This document shows positions 15,852-23,917 of a stretch of 64,000 nt of DNA, in pieces. Location of the stretch: contig NZ_CAXBGN010000002.1 of NCBI RefSeq assembly GCF_963975415.1, positions 620,001-684,000 of the forward strand, read 5' to 3'. Source of the DNA: Kriegella sp963975415. GTDB taxonomy: Bacteria > Bacteroidota > Bacteroidia > Flavobacteriales > Flavobacteriaceae. Each line of letters starts with the position of its first letter. Within the stretch, counting starts at the first letter, position 1. Both the position numbers and the translations under genes were made by a program. The notes under the pieces were generated by a model. It did no database searches. It saw only the letters and a list, made by a program, of their open reading frames with translations, and was not told where the DNA came from.

Positions 15852-17750
15852 CTATTCTTTCAAACGTATACGATTTTTAAAAATTTCCTTCCCATCGACT
15901 ACTACTTTAATATAATAGCGCATTTTAGGAAGGTACGACAAATTATAAGTCAAATTTCCGCTGCTAAGATGGTGATAGGTATGTTCTTCCACAACCTTAC
16001 TCTCGTCATTCTGATCCACTATAATGACCTTGACATCTTTAGGCTCATTATTAAAATATTCAAGAGCGATAGGCCCATCTGTTCGTGCAGGAAAAACCGA
16101 TATAAAGGGTTTGTCATCCAGTTGATATTCCGCTTGGGGCCGTACCACAAAATTATATAGAATTCCACTTCCAAAATCAGACCCGAAATGTTTTATGGCC
16201 CTATCGAGCGTATCGAGAATACGCACCGAACCCTGACCCTCTTTCGCCTTGAACCAAAATTCCAATCCGTCGCCCCCTGCATCAAAAACCTCAAAACTAT
16301 AGGATCCAGGCGATAATTGCAGGCTATCGCGATACGTTGTGCTAGGGTTTAACTGAAGGCTATCACGTTCGAAAACAACACTTCCGTCTGCCTTACTGAT
16401 TTTGTATGCATTTTGGCGAACTTTGTTTGTTTTAAACTGCACAACAATATCCTGGGGCAGAATATCAGGCTTCCGATAGATGCTGACCATTTCATTATCT
16501 GCCGGAAAGCCATCCTTTTTACCGTTCGGTTTTTTTAGGCTTACCGTAAAAGGAATGGAGTCATTAACCGCATAAATCGCTTCCGGCAAGCTTAAAAGTG
16601 CGGTTTCACCAAAGGGGATAGTGCCTGACCAATCGAAATTTTTTGGTTTCCCATCGGCTAAGTGATATACGATACGAAGTTTCTTTAAGTCATTTTTCCC
16701 ATTATTTTTTATGCGGATTACGGGGCATCCTCCGCTAGGATTTTTACGACGATGTATGTCTTTTTCCGAAGGTGAAATAATATCCAGCAAAGTCACATCA
16801 TTTTCTGAGCTAATAGCTCCATATTCTACGACGTAGGCCCAAATATCTTCATTGGCACTAGGCTTTTTTGCCACATAGGGTTCCATATTGATATCAAGGG
16901 TAAAAGCCTCCCCGCCCGTTGTAGAAAGCATTACCTCATCGGGCTGTATCAATTGCCCCGGGCACCAATTGGCCCGATCAAAAATCCACGTACCGGCCTG
17001 CGGGTATAACGGATTGTCTCCACACTCCATCCATAACGCCTTATGGTCAATTATTTCTCCATTAAAAACCACTTCACGATATTTATTACAGAATTCACCG
17101 CATCCATCGGCGTCCATACCATGACCGGTTTGATGTACTCTTAATTTTGAAAAAGCATTTTCCGGTACCGCCTCAATGGTTTTAGCAATCAGGTGGTTTT
17201 CTATGGGATCTTGCTCATCACCATAGCGATAAGAACCGTTGTAAATTGTATGGACAGCCAAAGGTTTTGCCACTGGAGGCCCGTAGAGCACCTCAAAATC
17301 AAGTGTGAGCTTCCAGCCTCGATCCTTATTGTCTTCATAACCCGAATGTACATAATCGATTTCCACATCATTTCGTAAAATTTCACTAAAATCAGTTACA
17401 TCGACCTCCCATTGAAATTTCCAATCTTTTTGAAAACGCCCCCCATAAGGAGTGATGAACCTTGCAATTTCATATGAAACGGTATCGGTTTTGGGCGTAG
17501 CCATAATATGGTCTGAATAATCCCAATCGGCACATCGCATGCTATCGGGGCATTCTAAGGTCAACAGAAGCATCATGCGCCGTATCGATTTTCCCTCTTG
17601 TGGAAACTTAGCTATTTGCTTATGTGATTTGTTCCCCTTCGAAGGATCTGTCACAATTACCGCTCCATCATGTGAAACTATATGCTCCTTGGATTGTGAA
17701 AACAGAACGGAAAAACTAAGAAGACATGCTATTATAATACTTTTTCTCAC
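15852..17750 (-). CDS. Secreted PNGase F-like peptide-N-glycosidase family protein
   Basis: This 632-residue protein has a signal peptide (KSIIIACLLSFSVLFSQS). The region 55-330 resembles the two beta-sandwich domains of peptide-N4-(N-acetyl-beta-glucosaminyl)asparagine amidase F. RCADWDYSDHIM (73-77 CADWD) corresponds to the active-site WD region, and VHQTGHGMDADGCGEFCNKY (GCGEFC 216-221) to the second catalytic segment. WIFDRANWCPGQ follows. PNGase F removes whole N-glycans from glycoproteins, which in a marine flavobacterium would be scavenging. The last ~75 residues (beginning VFPARTDGP, ending YYIKVVVDGKEIFKNRIRLKE) look like a type IX secretion C-terminal sorting domain, by pattern only. 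Several Cys-rich segments suggest disulfides. Confidence 0.75.
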   Translation of the reverse strand: MRKSIIIACLLSFSVLFSQSKEHIVSHDGAVIVTDPSKGNKSHKQIAKFPQEGKSIRRMMLLLTLECPDSMRCADWDYSDHIMATPKTDTVSYEIARFITPYGGRFQKDWKFQWEVDVTDFSEILRNDVEIDYVHSGYEDNKDRGWKLTLDFEVLYGPPVAKPLAVHTIYNGSYRYGDEQDPIENHLIAKTIEAVPENAFSKLRVHQTGHGMDADGCGEFCNKYREVVFNGEIIDHKALWMECGDNPLYPQAGTWIFDRANWCPGQLIQPDEVMLSTTGGEAFTLDINMEPYVAKKPSANEDIWAYVVEYGAISSENDVTLLDIISPSEKDIHRRKNPSGGCPVIRIKNNGKNDLKKLRIVYHLADGKPKNFDWSGTIPFGETALLSLPEAIYAVNDSIPFTVSLKKPNGKKDGFPADNEMVSIYRKPDILPQDIVVQFKTNKVRQNAYKISKADGSVVFERDSLQLNPSTTYRDSLQLSPGSYSFEVFDAGGDGLEFWFKAKEGQGSVRILDTLDRAIKHFGSDFGSGILYNFVVRPQAEYQLDDKPFISVFPARTDGPIALEYFNNEPKDVKVIIVDQNDESKVVEEHTYHHLSSGNLTYNLSYLPKMRYYIKVVVDGKEIFKNRIRLKE

Positions 17751-17762
17751 AGATTACATTAT

Positions 17763-18191
17763 TTAATTTTTGTGAAAGAATGTCTTAATTTCCATTTTGG
17801 CGAACCGACGGAACATCTCCATCACCCCACAATACTTTTCAACCGAAAGGTCTACCGCCCGTTGCAGTTTTTTCTCATTGAGATTGCCGCCGTGAAAATG
17901 GTATTCTACAACCACGGAATCGTAATACTTGGGGTGTTCGTCGGTTAGATTAGCAATGGTCTCAATATGAAAATCATCTACCTCCAATTTCATTTTCTTA
18001 ATTAGCCCGGCGATATCTAGTCCCGAACAACCCGCCAAACTCGATAGCATCAGTGCCTTTGGTCTAAAGCCCTGACCTTCGCCCCCATCATCGGGACTTG
18101 CATCGATTTTGAAGTTTAAGCCCGAAGGATTGTTGCTCTCAAATGCCTTTTCACCAAGCCATTTGGTCGTTATATGATTTGTGGTACCCAT
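17763..18191 (-). CDS. OsmC-family peroxiredoxin-like protein
   Basis: I start at the ATG at 18189-18191 (MGTTNHITTKWLGEKAFES); the longer frame to 18239 adds a cysteine-rich tail unlike the family. This 142-residue protein has the two OsmC/Ohr catalytic cysteines, one in SSLAGCSGLDIAGLIKKM and one in SVEKYCGVMEMFRRF, plus GGEGQGFRPKALML. OsmC/Ohr enzymes reduce organic hydroperoxides using thiols. The AhpD-like gene transcribed divergently at 18346 supports a redox role. The 12-bp gap to the PNGase-like gene suggests possible read-through. Confidence 0.85.
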   Translation of the reverse strand: MGTTNHITTKWLGEKAFESNNPSGLNFKIDASPDDGGEGQGFRPKALMLSSLAGCSGLDIAGLIKKMKLEVDDFHIETIANLTDEHPKYYDSVVVEYHFHGGNLNEKKLQRAVDLSVEKYCGVMEMFRRFAKMEIKTFFHKN

Positions 18192-18250
18192 AAATATGTT
18201 TTTTAATTTCAAAAATAGACAAAAGAAACAGCATCGCATTCTCTGGTTCG

Positions 18251-18278
18251 ATTAATTCGGAATGTTGCCCGAATTAAT
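18251..18278. promoter_or_regulatory. 10-bp inverted repeat in the osmC/ahpD-like divergent region
   Basis: ATTAATTCGG (18251-18260) and CCGAATTAAT (18269-18278) form a perfect 10-bp dyad with an 8-bp spacer. It lies 60 bp before the osmC start and 68 bp before the AhpD-like start, and TATCTTTA, one base from a -7 box, overlaps its right edge (18279-18286). This is a good candidate operator for a redox regulator. Confidence 0.5.
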
Positions 18279-18297
18279 TATCTTTAAATATATTTTG

Positions 18298-18316
18298 AAT
18301 CGGTTCCCGACCGATT
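18298..18316. promoter_or_regulatory. Second dyad, AATCGGT-N5-ACCGATT
   Basis: Seven-base arms at 18298-18304 and 18310-18316 surround a 5-bp spacer. It is 30 bp upstream of the AhpD-like ATG, so it would lie in that gene's leader (as an RNA hairpin or an operator). Confidence 0.45.
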
Positions 18317-18345
18317 GTTTAGTTTAAGAACGTAATGGAATCGAT

Positions 18346-18936
18346 ATGCCCCTAGTAAATCCACTTGATTCGAATCACGATTCCGAAACCAAGGAACTGG
18401 CAGAGTTCTTTGACGAAACCTTAGGCTTTTGTCCGAATTCTGTCTTGACCATGCAACACCGCCCAGCCATTTCAAAAGCTTTTATCAACCTCAACAAAGC
18501 CGTTATGGCCAATGAAGGGGGTGTATCTTCCGCCTTAAAACGAATGATTGCGTGGGTTAGCAGCAACGCCACTGGCTGCCGATATTGCCAAGCCCATGCT
18601 ATTCGAGCTGCGGAGCGTTATGGGGCGAAGCAAGAACAACTCGACAATATTTGGGAATATCGCACCCATCCTGCTTTTTCCGATGCAGAGCGTGCCGCAC
18701 TTGAATTTTCACTCGCTGCTTCTCAGGTGCCCAATACCGTGAATGCCAAAATCAAAAACAACCTATGCAAATACTGGAACGAAGGGGAAATTGTAGAGAT
18801 GCTCGGTGTTATTTCGTTATTCGGGTTTCTGAACCGTTGGAACGATTCTATGGGAACTGCCCTCGAAGATGGAGCTATTGAAAGTGGAAACCAGTACTTA
18901 AAAAAATATGGATGGGAAAAAGGGAAACACACATAA
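18346..18936 (+). CDS. Carboxymuconolactone decarboxylase/AhpD-like peroxidase-related protein
   Basis: This 196-residue all-helical protein has the AhpD core SNATGCRYCQAHAIRAAERYG (C78, C81, H84), the CxxC-x2-H motif of alkylhydroperoxidase D-type reductases. EYRTHPAFSDAERAALEFSLAAS follows, a conserved second half-repeat of the family. It would reduce peroxides or act as a disulfide partner in the cytoplasm. It is transcribed divergently from osmC across a 154-bp region with two dyads, suggesting joint redox control. Confidence 0.85.
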   Translation: MPLVNPLDSNHDSETKELAEFFDETLGFCPNSVLTMQHRPAISKAFINLNKAVMANEGGVSSALKRMIAWVSSNATGCRYCQAHAIRAAERYGAKQEQLDNIWEYRTHPAFSDAERAALEFSLAASQVPNTVNAKIKNNLCKYWNEGEIVEMLGVISLFGFLNRWNDSMGTALEDGAIESGNQYLKKYGWEKGKHT

Positions 18937-18983
18937 GTTAATTCGAACGCAATTTTTATGCGTAATCTGAAAAGGTCAACTTG

Positions 18984-19559
18984 TCATTCATTTAGAATAC
19001 TCAAAACCCGTTGCTGCAATTCAGGCACAACCGCTTTCTCAAACCACGAATTTTTACTCAACCAAAAGCGATTTCTTGGGGAAGGATGCGGTAACGGAAA
19101 ATAACGTGGCCAATAGTTTTTATACATTCTAACGGTTTCGGTCAAATTTCTCTCCCGCTTTTCCTTTAAATAATAGCTTTGCGCGTATATGCCGATTACT
19201 ACGATCAATTCTAAGTCTTGCATGCTATTAAACAATCTCTCGTGCCAAAGTGGCGCACATTCGGGGCGAGGGGGCAAATCGCCGCTTTTACCTTTTCCGG
19301 GATAACAAAACCCCATGGGAATCAGCGCAATTTTTGATTCGTCATAAAACACCTCATCGGTAACACCTAGCCATTTTCTAAGCTGCCGCCCACTGGGGTC
19401 GTCCCACGGAATACCCGTTTGGTGAACTTTAGTACCAGGCGCCTGACCGATAATTACAATCTTAGCAGTTGCATGAGCCGCAACAATTGGTCTTGGCCCT
19501 AAAGGCAAATGGGGCTTACAAACTTCACAACCTCGTATTTCAGATAGTAGTTCTTGCAT
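18984..19559 (-). CDS. Uracil-DNA glycosylase family protein
   Basis: This 191-residue protein has the UDG-superfamily motif 1 VIIGQAPGTKVHQTGIPWDDPSGRQLRKWLG and motif 2 FPLPHPSPRN. Four conserved-type residues around ALIPMGFCYPGKG and VVIGIYAQSYYL fit the bacterial uracil-DNA glycosylase-like branch close to MUG/family 5. EVCKPHLPLGPRP near the N-terminus (cysteines but not the complete four-Cys Fe-S set) separates it from family 4. It is likely to excise a deaminated or damaged base. It is the third gene of an operon, 8 bp after the HopJ-like gene. Confidence 0.75.
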   Translation of the reverse strand: MQELLSEIRGCEVCKPHLPLGPRPIVAAHATAKIVIIGQAPGTKVHQTGIPWDDPSGRQLRKWLGVTDEVFYDESKIALIPMGFCYPGKGKSGDLPPRPECAPLWHERLFNSMQDLELIVVIGIYAQSYYLKEKRERNLTETVRMYKNYWPRYFPLPHPSPRNRFWLSKNSWFEKAVVPELQQRVLSILNE

Positions 19560-19567
19560 GTCATAAG

Positions 19568-19912
19568 CTACTTTTCCTCTAAAGGGTTCTTTTCAAATGT
19601 GAGCTCTTCAAAACCTGCTTTCATAAAATTTCGAATGTTCTGATGACCGGTACCATCAGGGTTTTTAAGTACGTCGTCAAAATAATAACTGCCAAAGCAC
19701 GCCAATGTTTCTTCTTTTGTCAAGGCTTGTTTTTTTGCAAACGCAAACAATTTGCAAGAACCCGTATTTTGTCCACTTTCGTTTCGTAAACTCCCATTCG
19801 TAAAGGCAGTTGGTTCAAACGTATAATTTTCATCGATAACTGCCATGGTCTCCGAAAACTCGACCAAGGTGGGCGTTTCTTTTATTTTTTTCTTGAATGT
19901 TTCCAGTTTCAT
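19568..19912 (-). CDS. HopJ-type family small protein
   Basis: This 114-residue protein has the HopJ pattern FSETMAVIDENYTFEPTAFTNGSLRNESGQNTGSCKLFAFAKKQALTKEETLACFGSYYFDDVL, with the GxNxGSCKLFAFA centre and the LACFGxYY segment. The family is named after a Pseudomonas type III effector but is found in many free-living bacteria without type III secretion, so a housekeeping role is more likely. No signal peptide. It lies 5 bp after rsmI and 8 bp before the UDG-family gene, in the same operon. Confidence 0.8.
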   Translation of the reverse strand: MKLETFKKKIKETPTLVEFSETMAVIDENYTFEPTAFTNGSLRNESGQNTGSCKLFAFAKKQALTKEETLACFGSYYFDDVLKNPDGTGHQNIRNFMKAGFEELTFEKNPLEEK

Positions 19913-19917
19913 TGTAT

Positions 19918-20589
19918 TTATCTTTTTCCAGCTACTACTATTACAATTTCTCCTTTAGGCGGCTTTTCGGTATAGTGCTTCAAAACTTCCTTTGCCGTGC
20001 CGCGAATAGTTTCCTCATATAATTTGGTCAACTCCCTAGAGACCGTGACCAATCTGTCTTCCCCCAAATATTCTATAAAATTCGTCAAGGTTTTCAGTAA
20101 TTTGTGAGGCGATTCGTAAAATACCATTGTTCGAGTTTCTTCTGCCAGTACCAATAATCGGGTTTGACGTCCCTTCTTCGGGGGAAGAAAACCCTCAAAA
20201 ACAAATCTGTCGTTAGGCAGCCCGCTATTCACCAACGCCGGAACAAAAGCAGTAGCCCCTGGAAGACACTCAACGGCAACGCCTTTTTCCACACACAGGC
20301 GTGTCAATAAAAACCCTGGATCTGATATAGCAGGGGTGCCCGCATCGGAAATAAGCGCCATATCTTCGCTGGCCTCAAGTCGCCGAACCAAGCCTTCAAC
20401 CGTTTTATGCTCATTGTGCATATGATGTGATTGCATGGGCGTGGCAATGTCATAATGTTGTAACAGTTTGCCACTTGTGCGGGTATCTTCTGCCAAAATC
20501 ACATCAACGGCCTTCAAAACTTTTATCGCCCGAAGGGTAATATCTTCTAAATTACCTATTGGGGTAGGTACTATAAATAGTTTTCCCAT
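19918..20589 (-). CDS. rsmI: 16S rRNA (cytidine(1402)-2'-O)-methyltransferase
   Basis: This 223-residue SAM-dependent tetrapyrrole-methylase-fold enzyme has the RsmI signature at the N-terminus (LFIVPTPIGNLEDITLRAIKVL), VILAEDTRTSGKLL, the loop ALISDAGTPAISDPGF and the segment MVFYESPHKLLKTL. RsmI methylates the ribose of C1402 in the decoding centre of 16S rRNA together with RsmH. The protein is slightly shorter than the E. coli one because it lacks most of the C-terminal extension, as is usual in Bacteroidota. It is the first gene of the rsmI-hopJ-UDG operon. Confidence 0.93.
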   Translation of the reverse strand: MGKLFIVPTPIGNLEDITLRAIKVLKAVDVILAEDTRTSGKLLQHYDIATPMQSHHMHNEHKTVEGLVRRLEASEDMALISDAGTPAISDPGFLLTRLCVEKGVAVECLPGATAFVPALVNSGLPNDRFVFEGFLPPKKGRQTRLLVLAEETRTMVFYESPHKLLKTLTNFIEYLGEDRLVTVSRELTKLYEETIRGTAKEVLKHYTEKPPKGEIVIVVAGKR

Positions 20590-20603
20590 TTTCTAAAATA
20601 AGA

Positions 20604-20633
20604 AGTCGAAAGCTGATTTACCAACTTTCGACT
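20604..20633 (-). terminator. Rho-independent-like terminator after the 20666-21355 gene
   Basis: AGTCGAAAG (20604-20612) pairs with CTTTCGACT (20625-20633) around a 12-nt loop. On the minus strand the hairpin is followed by TCTTATTTTAG, a weak T-rich tail, just before rsmI. It separates the upstream hypothetical gene from the rsmI operon. Confidence 0.6.
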
Positions 20634-20665
20634 CGTATAATTTAAGTGTATTTATTACTATTTGA

Positions 20666-21355
20666 TTAAGCAAACCTACGTTCAATCAACGCCATAAATC
20701 GATTTACATATTCTTCTTTGCCTTCCCAGTTATTATATTCGGGACGCACCAGATTATTTATAAAGGCCACGGACCGTTCTTCCGATTCAATAGTATTCAA
20801 TTGAGATAGTACCCGGTTATAGTCTTCCATACTACCATCGAACAGGTGTTTTACAAACGCCAGTCTATTGTTAAGGTCGACTTTGATGTCTTTATTGGTC
20901 AAGGCATCATTTATAGATTTTTGAATTGTTTCTTTCTGTATACCATTCTCATTCGGCGGCATAAAAAGCTCCTTATCATTTTTCATGAACTGCGGCTTGG
21001 CCAAGAATTCTGCCAGCACCTCATCGACCGGTGTATCGCTGGGCATTTCAGAAACAATATGCTTGATGGTATCCATCCCAGGCGTCATAATGTCTTCTTC
21101 ATGCGGATTAGTTTCGGGAACGGACGAATTCGCATTGAGCACTGCGTTTGCCATAAGCTCAAATTTAGAGGCGATTACATTTTTAGATACATCGACCTCC
21201 ATCTCATTCAGTTCTTCATCGATAAACTTTAGTACGGCCAATTTCTCATAGAGGTTTTTAGACGCCTCATAGAGCTCGGCAACATTGTTCATATCTCGGG
21301 AGGTGATAATATCTGTAGACATTTTTATCAACTCTTCTTTCAACTTTCTTTTCAT
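20666..21355 (-). CDS. Conserved hypothetical helical protein
   Basis: This 229-residue, acidic, mostly alpha-helical protein has no signal peptide or membrane segment. Recognisable stretches are NMNNVAELYEASKNLYEKLAVLKFIDEELNE in the first third, DTPVDEVLAEFLAKPQF in the middle and LNNRLAFVKHLFDGSMEDYNRVLSQLNTIESEERSVAFINNLVRPEYNNW near the end. The last block resembles a conserved C-terminal segment of uncharacterised Bacteroidota proteins, but I cannot name the family. It is transcribed divergently from tdk (102-bp gap) and ends in its own terminator. A cytoplasmic role is likely; function is unknown. Confidence 0.65.
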   Translation of the reverse strand: MKRKLKEELIKMSTDIITSRDMNNVAELYEASKNLYEKLAVLKFIDEELNEMEVDVSKNVIASKFELMANAVLNANSSVPETNPHEEDIMTPGMDTIKHIVSEMPSDTPVDEVLAEFLAKPQFMKNDKELFMPPNENGIQKETIQKSINDALTNKDIKVDLNNRLAFVKHLFDGSMEDYNRVLSQLNTIESEERSVAFINNLVRPEYNNWEGKEEYVNRFMALIERRFA

Positions 21356-21457
21356 CGCTTTAATTTTTATGCTTCTAAAACGGCTTACTTTTTAGTTAAT
21401 TTCATGTTCGCTATAATAAGAACGAAAAAACACCTTATTTTCGTCTAAAATTACAAA

Positions 21458-22108
21458 ATGTTTCTTGAAAACACCGTTAATAATCAGGAACAATTCGGCT
21501 GGATAGAGGTTATCTGCGGGTCTATGTTCTCCGGTAAGACCGAAGAACTTATACGTAGATTAAAGCGTGCACAGTTCGCCAAACAAAAGGTCGAAATTTT
21601 TAAGCCTATCGTCGACACCAGATATCATGAAGATATGGTGGTATCACATGATGCCAATGAAATCAGATCGACTCCAGTCCCTGCAGCGGCCAATATCCGA
21701 ATTTTAGCAGATACTTGTGATGTGATCGGAATTGACGAAGCGCAATTTTTTGATGACGAAATTGTTACCGTCTGCAACGATTTGGCCAACAAAGGTATTC
21801 GTGTTATTGTTGCTGGACTCGATATGGATTTCAAAGGAAACCCTTTTGGTCCTATGCCTGCCTTGATGGCCACAGCCGAATATGTTACCAAAGTACATGC
21901 CATATGCACCCGAACCGGAAATCTGGCCAATTATAGTTACCGAAAATCGAGCAATGACAATCTGGTATTGCTGGGTGAGACAGGAGAATACGAGCCTTTG
22001 AGCAGGTCGGCATACTACAAAGCCATGTTAAAAGAAAAAGTAAAACATATGAACGTTGCCGATGAAGAGGTTTTAGGGAACAAAAAGAATACCGATGCCC
22101 AAAGCTAA
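21458..22108 (+). CDS. tdk: Thymidine kinase (type II)
   Basis: This 216-residue enzyme has Walker A GSMFSGKT (21-28), the lid/Walker B region IGIDEAQFFDDE (D93, E94) and the substrate loop SYRKSSNDNLVLLGETGEYEPLSRSAYYK. A first zinc cysteine pair appears reduced: HAICTRTGNLANYSYR has a single Cys where the zinc-binding type has CxxC. It phosphorylates thymidine for salvage. It overlaps alr by 14 bp (22095-22108), so the two are translationally linked. A near-consensus -7 box TATTTTCG lies at 21436-21443. Confidence 0.93.
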   Translation: MFLENTVNNQEQFGWIEVICGSMFSGKTEELIRRLKRAQFAKQKVEIFKPIVDTRYHEDMVVSHDANEIRSTPVPAAANIRILADTCDVIGIDEAQFFDDEIVTVCNDLANKGIRVIVAGLDMDFKGNPFGPMPALMATAEYVTKVHAICTRTGNLANYSYRKSSNDNLVLLGETGEYEPLSRSAYYKAMLKEKVKHMNVADEEVLGNKKNTDAQS

Positions 22109-23204
22109 ACAGACAATATTAGAGCTTAACCTAAACGCTCTAGCACATAATTACAACTATTTACGATTGAAATTGAAACCGACCACGAAGTTTCTGGCAG
22201 TCGTAAAAGCTTTTGCCTATGGCAGCGACGCCGTAAAAATTGCACTGAAATTAGAAAGTGTAGGGGTAGACTATTTTGCAGTTGCCTATACCAGCGAAGG
22301 TGTTGTTCTTAGGGAAGCAGGAATTAAATTACCCATATTGGTACTGCACCCACTAGCCGATAATTTCGATGAATTGTTAAGACACCGTCTTGAACCAAGT
22401 TTGTATTCTACCAAGATTTTGAGCGAATTTATCGCGCTTGCGCAAAAAAAAGGTCAAAAAGACTACCCGGTACACATCAAATTCAACACCGGCCTTAATC
22501 GATTAGGTTTTAGGGAGAACGAGGTAGATGCCGTTTTAGAAATACTAGACCGAAGTCCTGAAGTAAAAATGGCCTCTATTTTCTCTCATTTGGCCGCTTC
22601 GGAAGATTTGAATGAAAAAGCGTTTACCTTGGGTCAAATTGAAACTTTTAAGAGAATTGCGAAGACAATAGAAGATAAATTAAGCCGAGTTGTCTGTAAA
22701 CATACATTGAATACATCTGGTATTATTAACTATCCGGAAGCCCAATTCGATATGGTCAGGAGCGGAATCGGTCTATACGGATTTGGCAATGATCCCGAAG
22801 TCGATAGGCAATTAAAGCCCGTAGCCACCTTAAAGACTGCCATTTCCCAAATTCATAGCATTTCACCGGAAGAAAGTGTAGGCTATAATCGTGGTTATAT
22901 CTCTTCTAAAGAAAGAGTTACGGCAACCCTCCCCTTAGGTCATGCTGACGGCATTGGCAAGCAATATGGTAATGGAAAAGCATATGTTACGGTTAATGGG
23001 AAGAAAGCCCCTATTATTGGCAACGTATGCATGGATATGATTATGATCGACATCACTGGATTGAATTGCCAAGAAGGTGATGAAGTGGTAATTTTTGGGG
23101 AAGACCCAACCGCACACGAAATGGCCACAGGTGTAAAAACTATCTCATATGAACTCTTGACCGGTATTTCACAGCGCGTTAAGAGATTGTGTATCGACGA
23201 TTAA
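22095..23204 (+). CDS. alr: Alanine racemase
   Basis: This 369-residue fold-type III PLP enzyme has the Schiff-base lysine in FLAVVKAFAYGSD (K38). The canonical KANAYGHG is changed to KAFAYGSD, as in other flavobacterial Alr proteins. Other motifs are KFNTGLNRLGF, MVRSGIGLYGF, the catalytic-tyrosine region EESVGYNRGYIS, and the C-terminal GNVCMDMIMIDI. It makes D-alanine for peptidoglycan. Its start is inside the end of tdk (14-bp overlap). Confidence 0.93.
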   Translation: MPKAKQTILELNLNALAHNYNYLRLKLKPTTKFLAVVKAFAYGSDAVKIALKLESVGVDYFAVAYTSEGVVLREAGIKLPILVLHPLADNFDELLRHRLEPSLYSTKILSEFIALAQKKGQKDYPVHIKFNTGLNRLGFRENEVDAVLEILDRSPEVKMASIFSHLAASEDLNEKAFTLGQIETFKRIAKTIEDKLSRVVCKHTLNTSGIINYPEAQFDMVRSGIGLYGFGNDPEVDRQLKPVATLKTAISQIHSISPEESVGYNRGYISSKERVTATLPLGHADGIGKQYGNGKAYVTVNGKKAPIIGNVCMDMIMIDITGLNCQEGDEVVIFGEDPTAHEMATGVKTISYELLTGISQRVKRLCIDD

Positions 23205-23294
23205 ATTAAATGCACCCCTTTGAAACAAAGGCCTTTTTAACTACATTGCAGTCTATAAACATTATTAAATAATTAACCATTTAAAGATTTAGAC

Positions 23295-23705
23295 ATGTTA
23301 AAAGAGTTCAAAGATTTTATTATGACAGGCAACGTCATCGAATTTGCCGTTGCAGTTATCATGGCTAGCGCTGTAGGCTTGGTCGTGAACGGATTTGTTG
23401 CCGACATCATCATGCCAATTGTCGGGCATTTTGCCGGAGGTGTCGATTTTGCCAATTTAAAAATAGTATTGACACCTGCATCAGGTACAGAAGGAGAAGC
23501 GGGCTACGTTGCCGAAAACGCCATCAGATGGGGCGCTTGGGTCAATACCATTGTCAACTTGATTATTGTTGGTTTTGTGATGTTTGTTATAATCAAAGCC
23601 TACAATAAGCTAAAAAAACCGCCAGAGGTCGTGGAAGAAGCTCCTGCCGGACCAACACAGGAAGAATTGTTAATAGAAATACGTGATTTGTTGAAGAAAA
23701 AATAA
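23295..23705 (+). CDS. mscL: Large-conductance mechanosensitive channel
   Basis: This 136-residue protein has the MscL N-terminal amphipathic helix and pore helix (MLKEFKDFIMTGNVIEFAVAVIMASAVGLVVNGFVADIIMPIVG), a periplasmic loop, TM2 (WVNTIVNLIIVGFVMFVIIKAYNKL) and a C-terminal bundle helix (QEELLIEIRDLLKKK). It forms a homopentamer that opens at extreme membrane tension during hypo-osmotic shock. It follows tdk-alr on the same strand after 90 bp and is closed by the terminator at 23766. Confidence 0.95.
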   Translation: MLKEFKDFIMTGNVIEFAVAVIMASAVGLVVNGFVADIIMPIVGHFAGGVDFANLKIVLTPASGTEGEAGYVAENAIRWGAWVNTIVNLIIVGFVMFVIIKAYNKLKKPPEVVEEAPAGPTQEELLIEIRDLLKKK

Positions 23706-23765
23706 ATAGTCACTCGATGACTGTTTGATCGAATACATCCGCTGCACTACAGCATTAATTTCAAA

Positions 23766-23807
23766 AACCGCAGACCAGGTTTCGCTAACAGGTCTGCGGT
23801 TATTTTT
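23766..23807 (+). terminator. Rho-independent terminator after mscL
   Basis: AACCGCAGACC (23766-23776) pairs with GGTCTGCGGTT (23791-23801) around a 14-nt loop and is followed by ATTTTTTG. This is a strong classical terminator. Confidence 0.85.
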
Positions 23808-23866
23808 TGCAATATTGTTATTTATATAACATTTTGTTATATTTTAATAAATGTTATTCGTAGTAC

Positions 23867-23897
23867 TTGCGAGACAATACCCGTTGCAGTACATTTG
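23867..23897 (+). promoter_or_regulatory. sigma-A promoter of asd (TTG-N20-TACATTTG)
   Basis: TTG at 23867-23869 and TACATTTG at 23890-23897 are 20 bp apart, a full -33/-7 match. They lie 20 bp before the asd ATG at 23918. Confidence 0.65.
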
Positions 23898-23917
23898 TCG
23901 CTCATAAATAAAGTGAT

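Noticed and set aside
19568..19912. Reading the HopJ-like protein as a type III secreted effector
   Set aside because: No type III secretion genes or secretion signal; it lies in a housekeeping operon, and the family name is historical.
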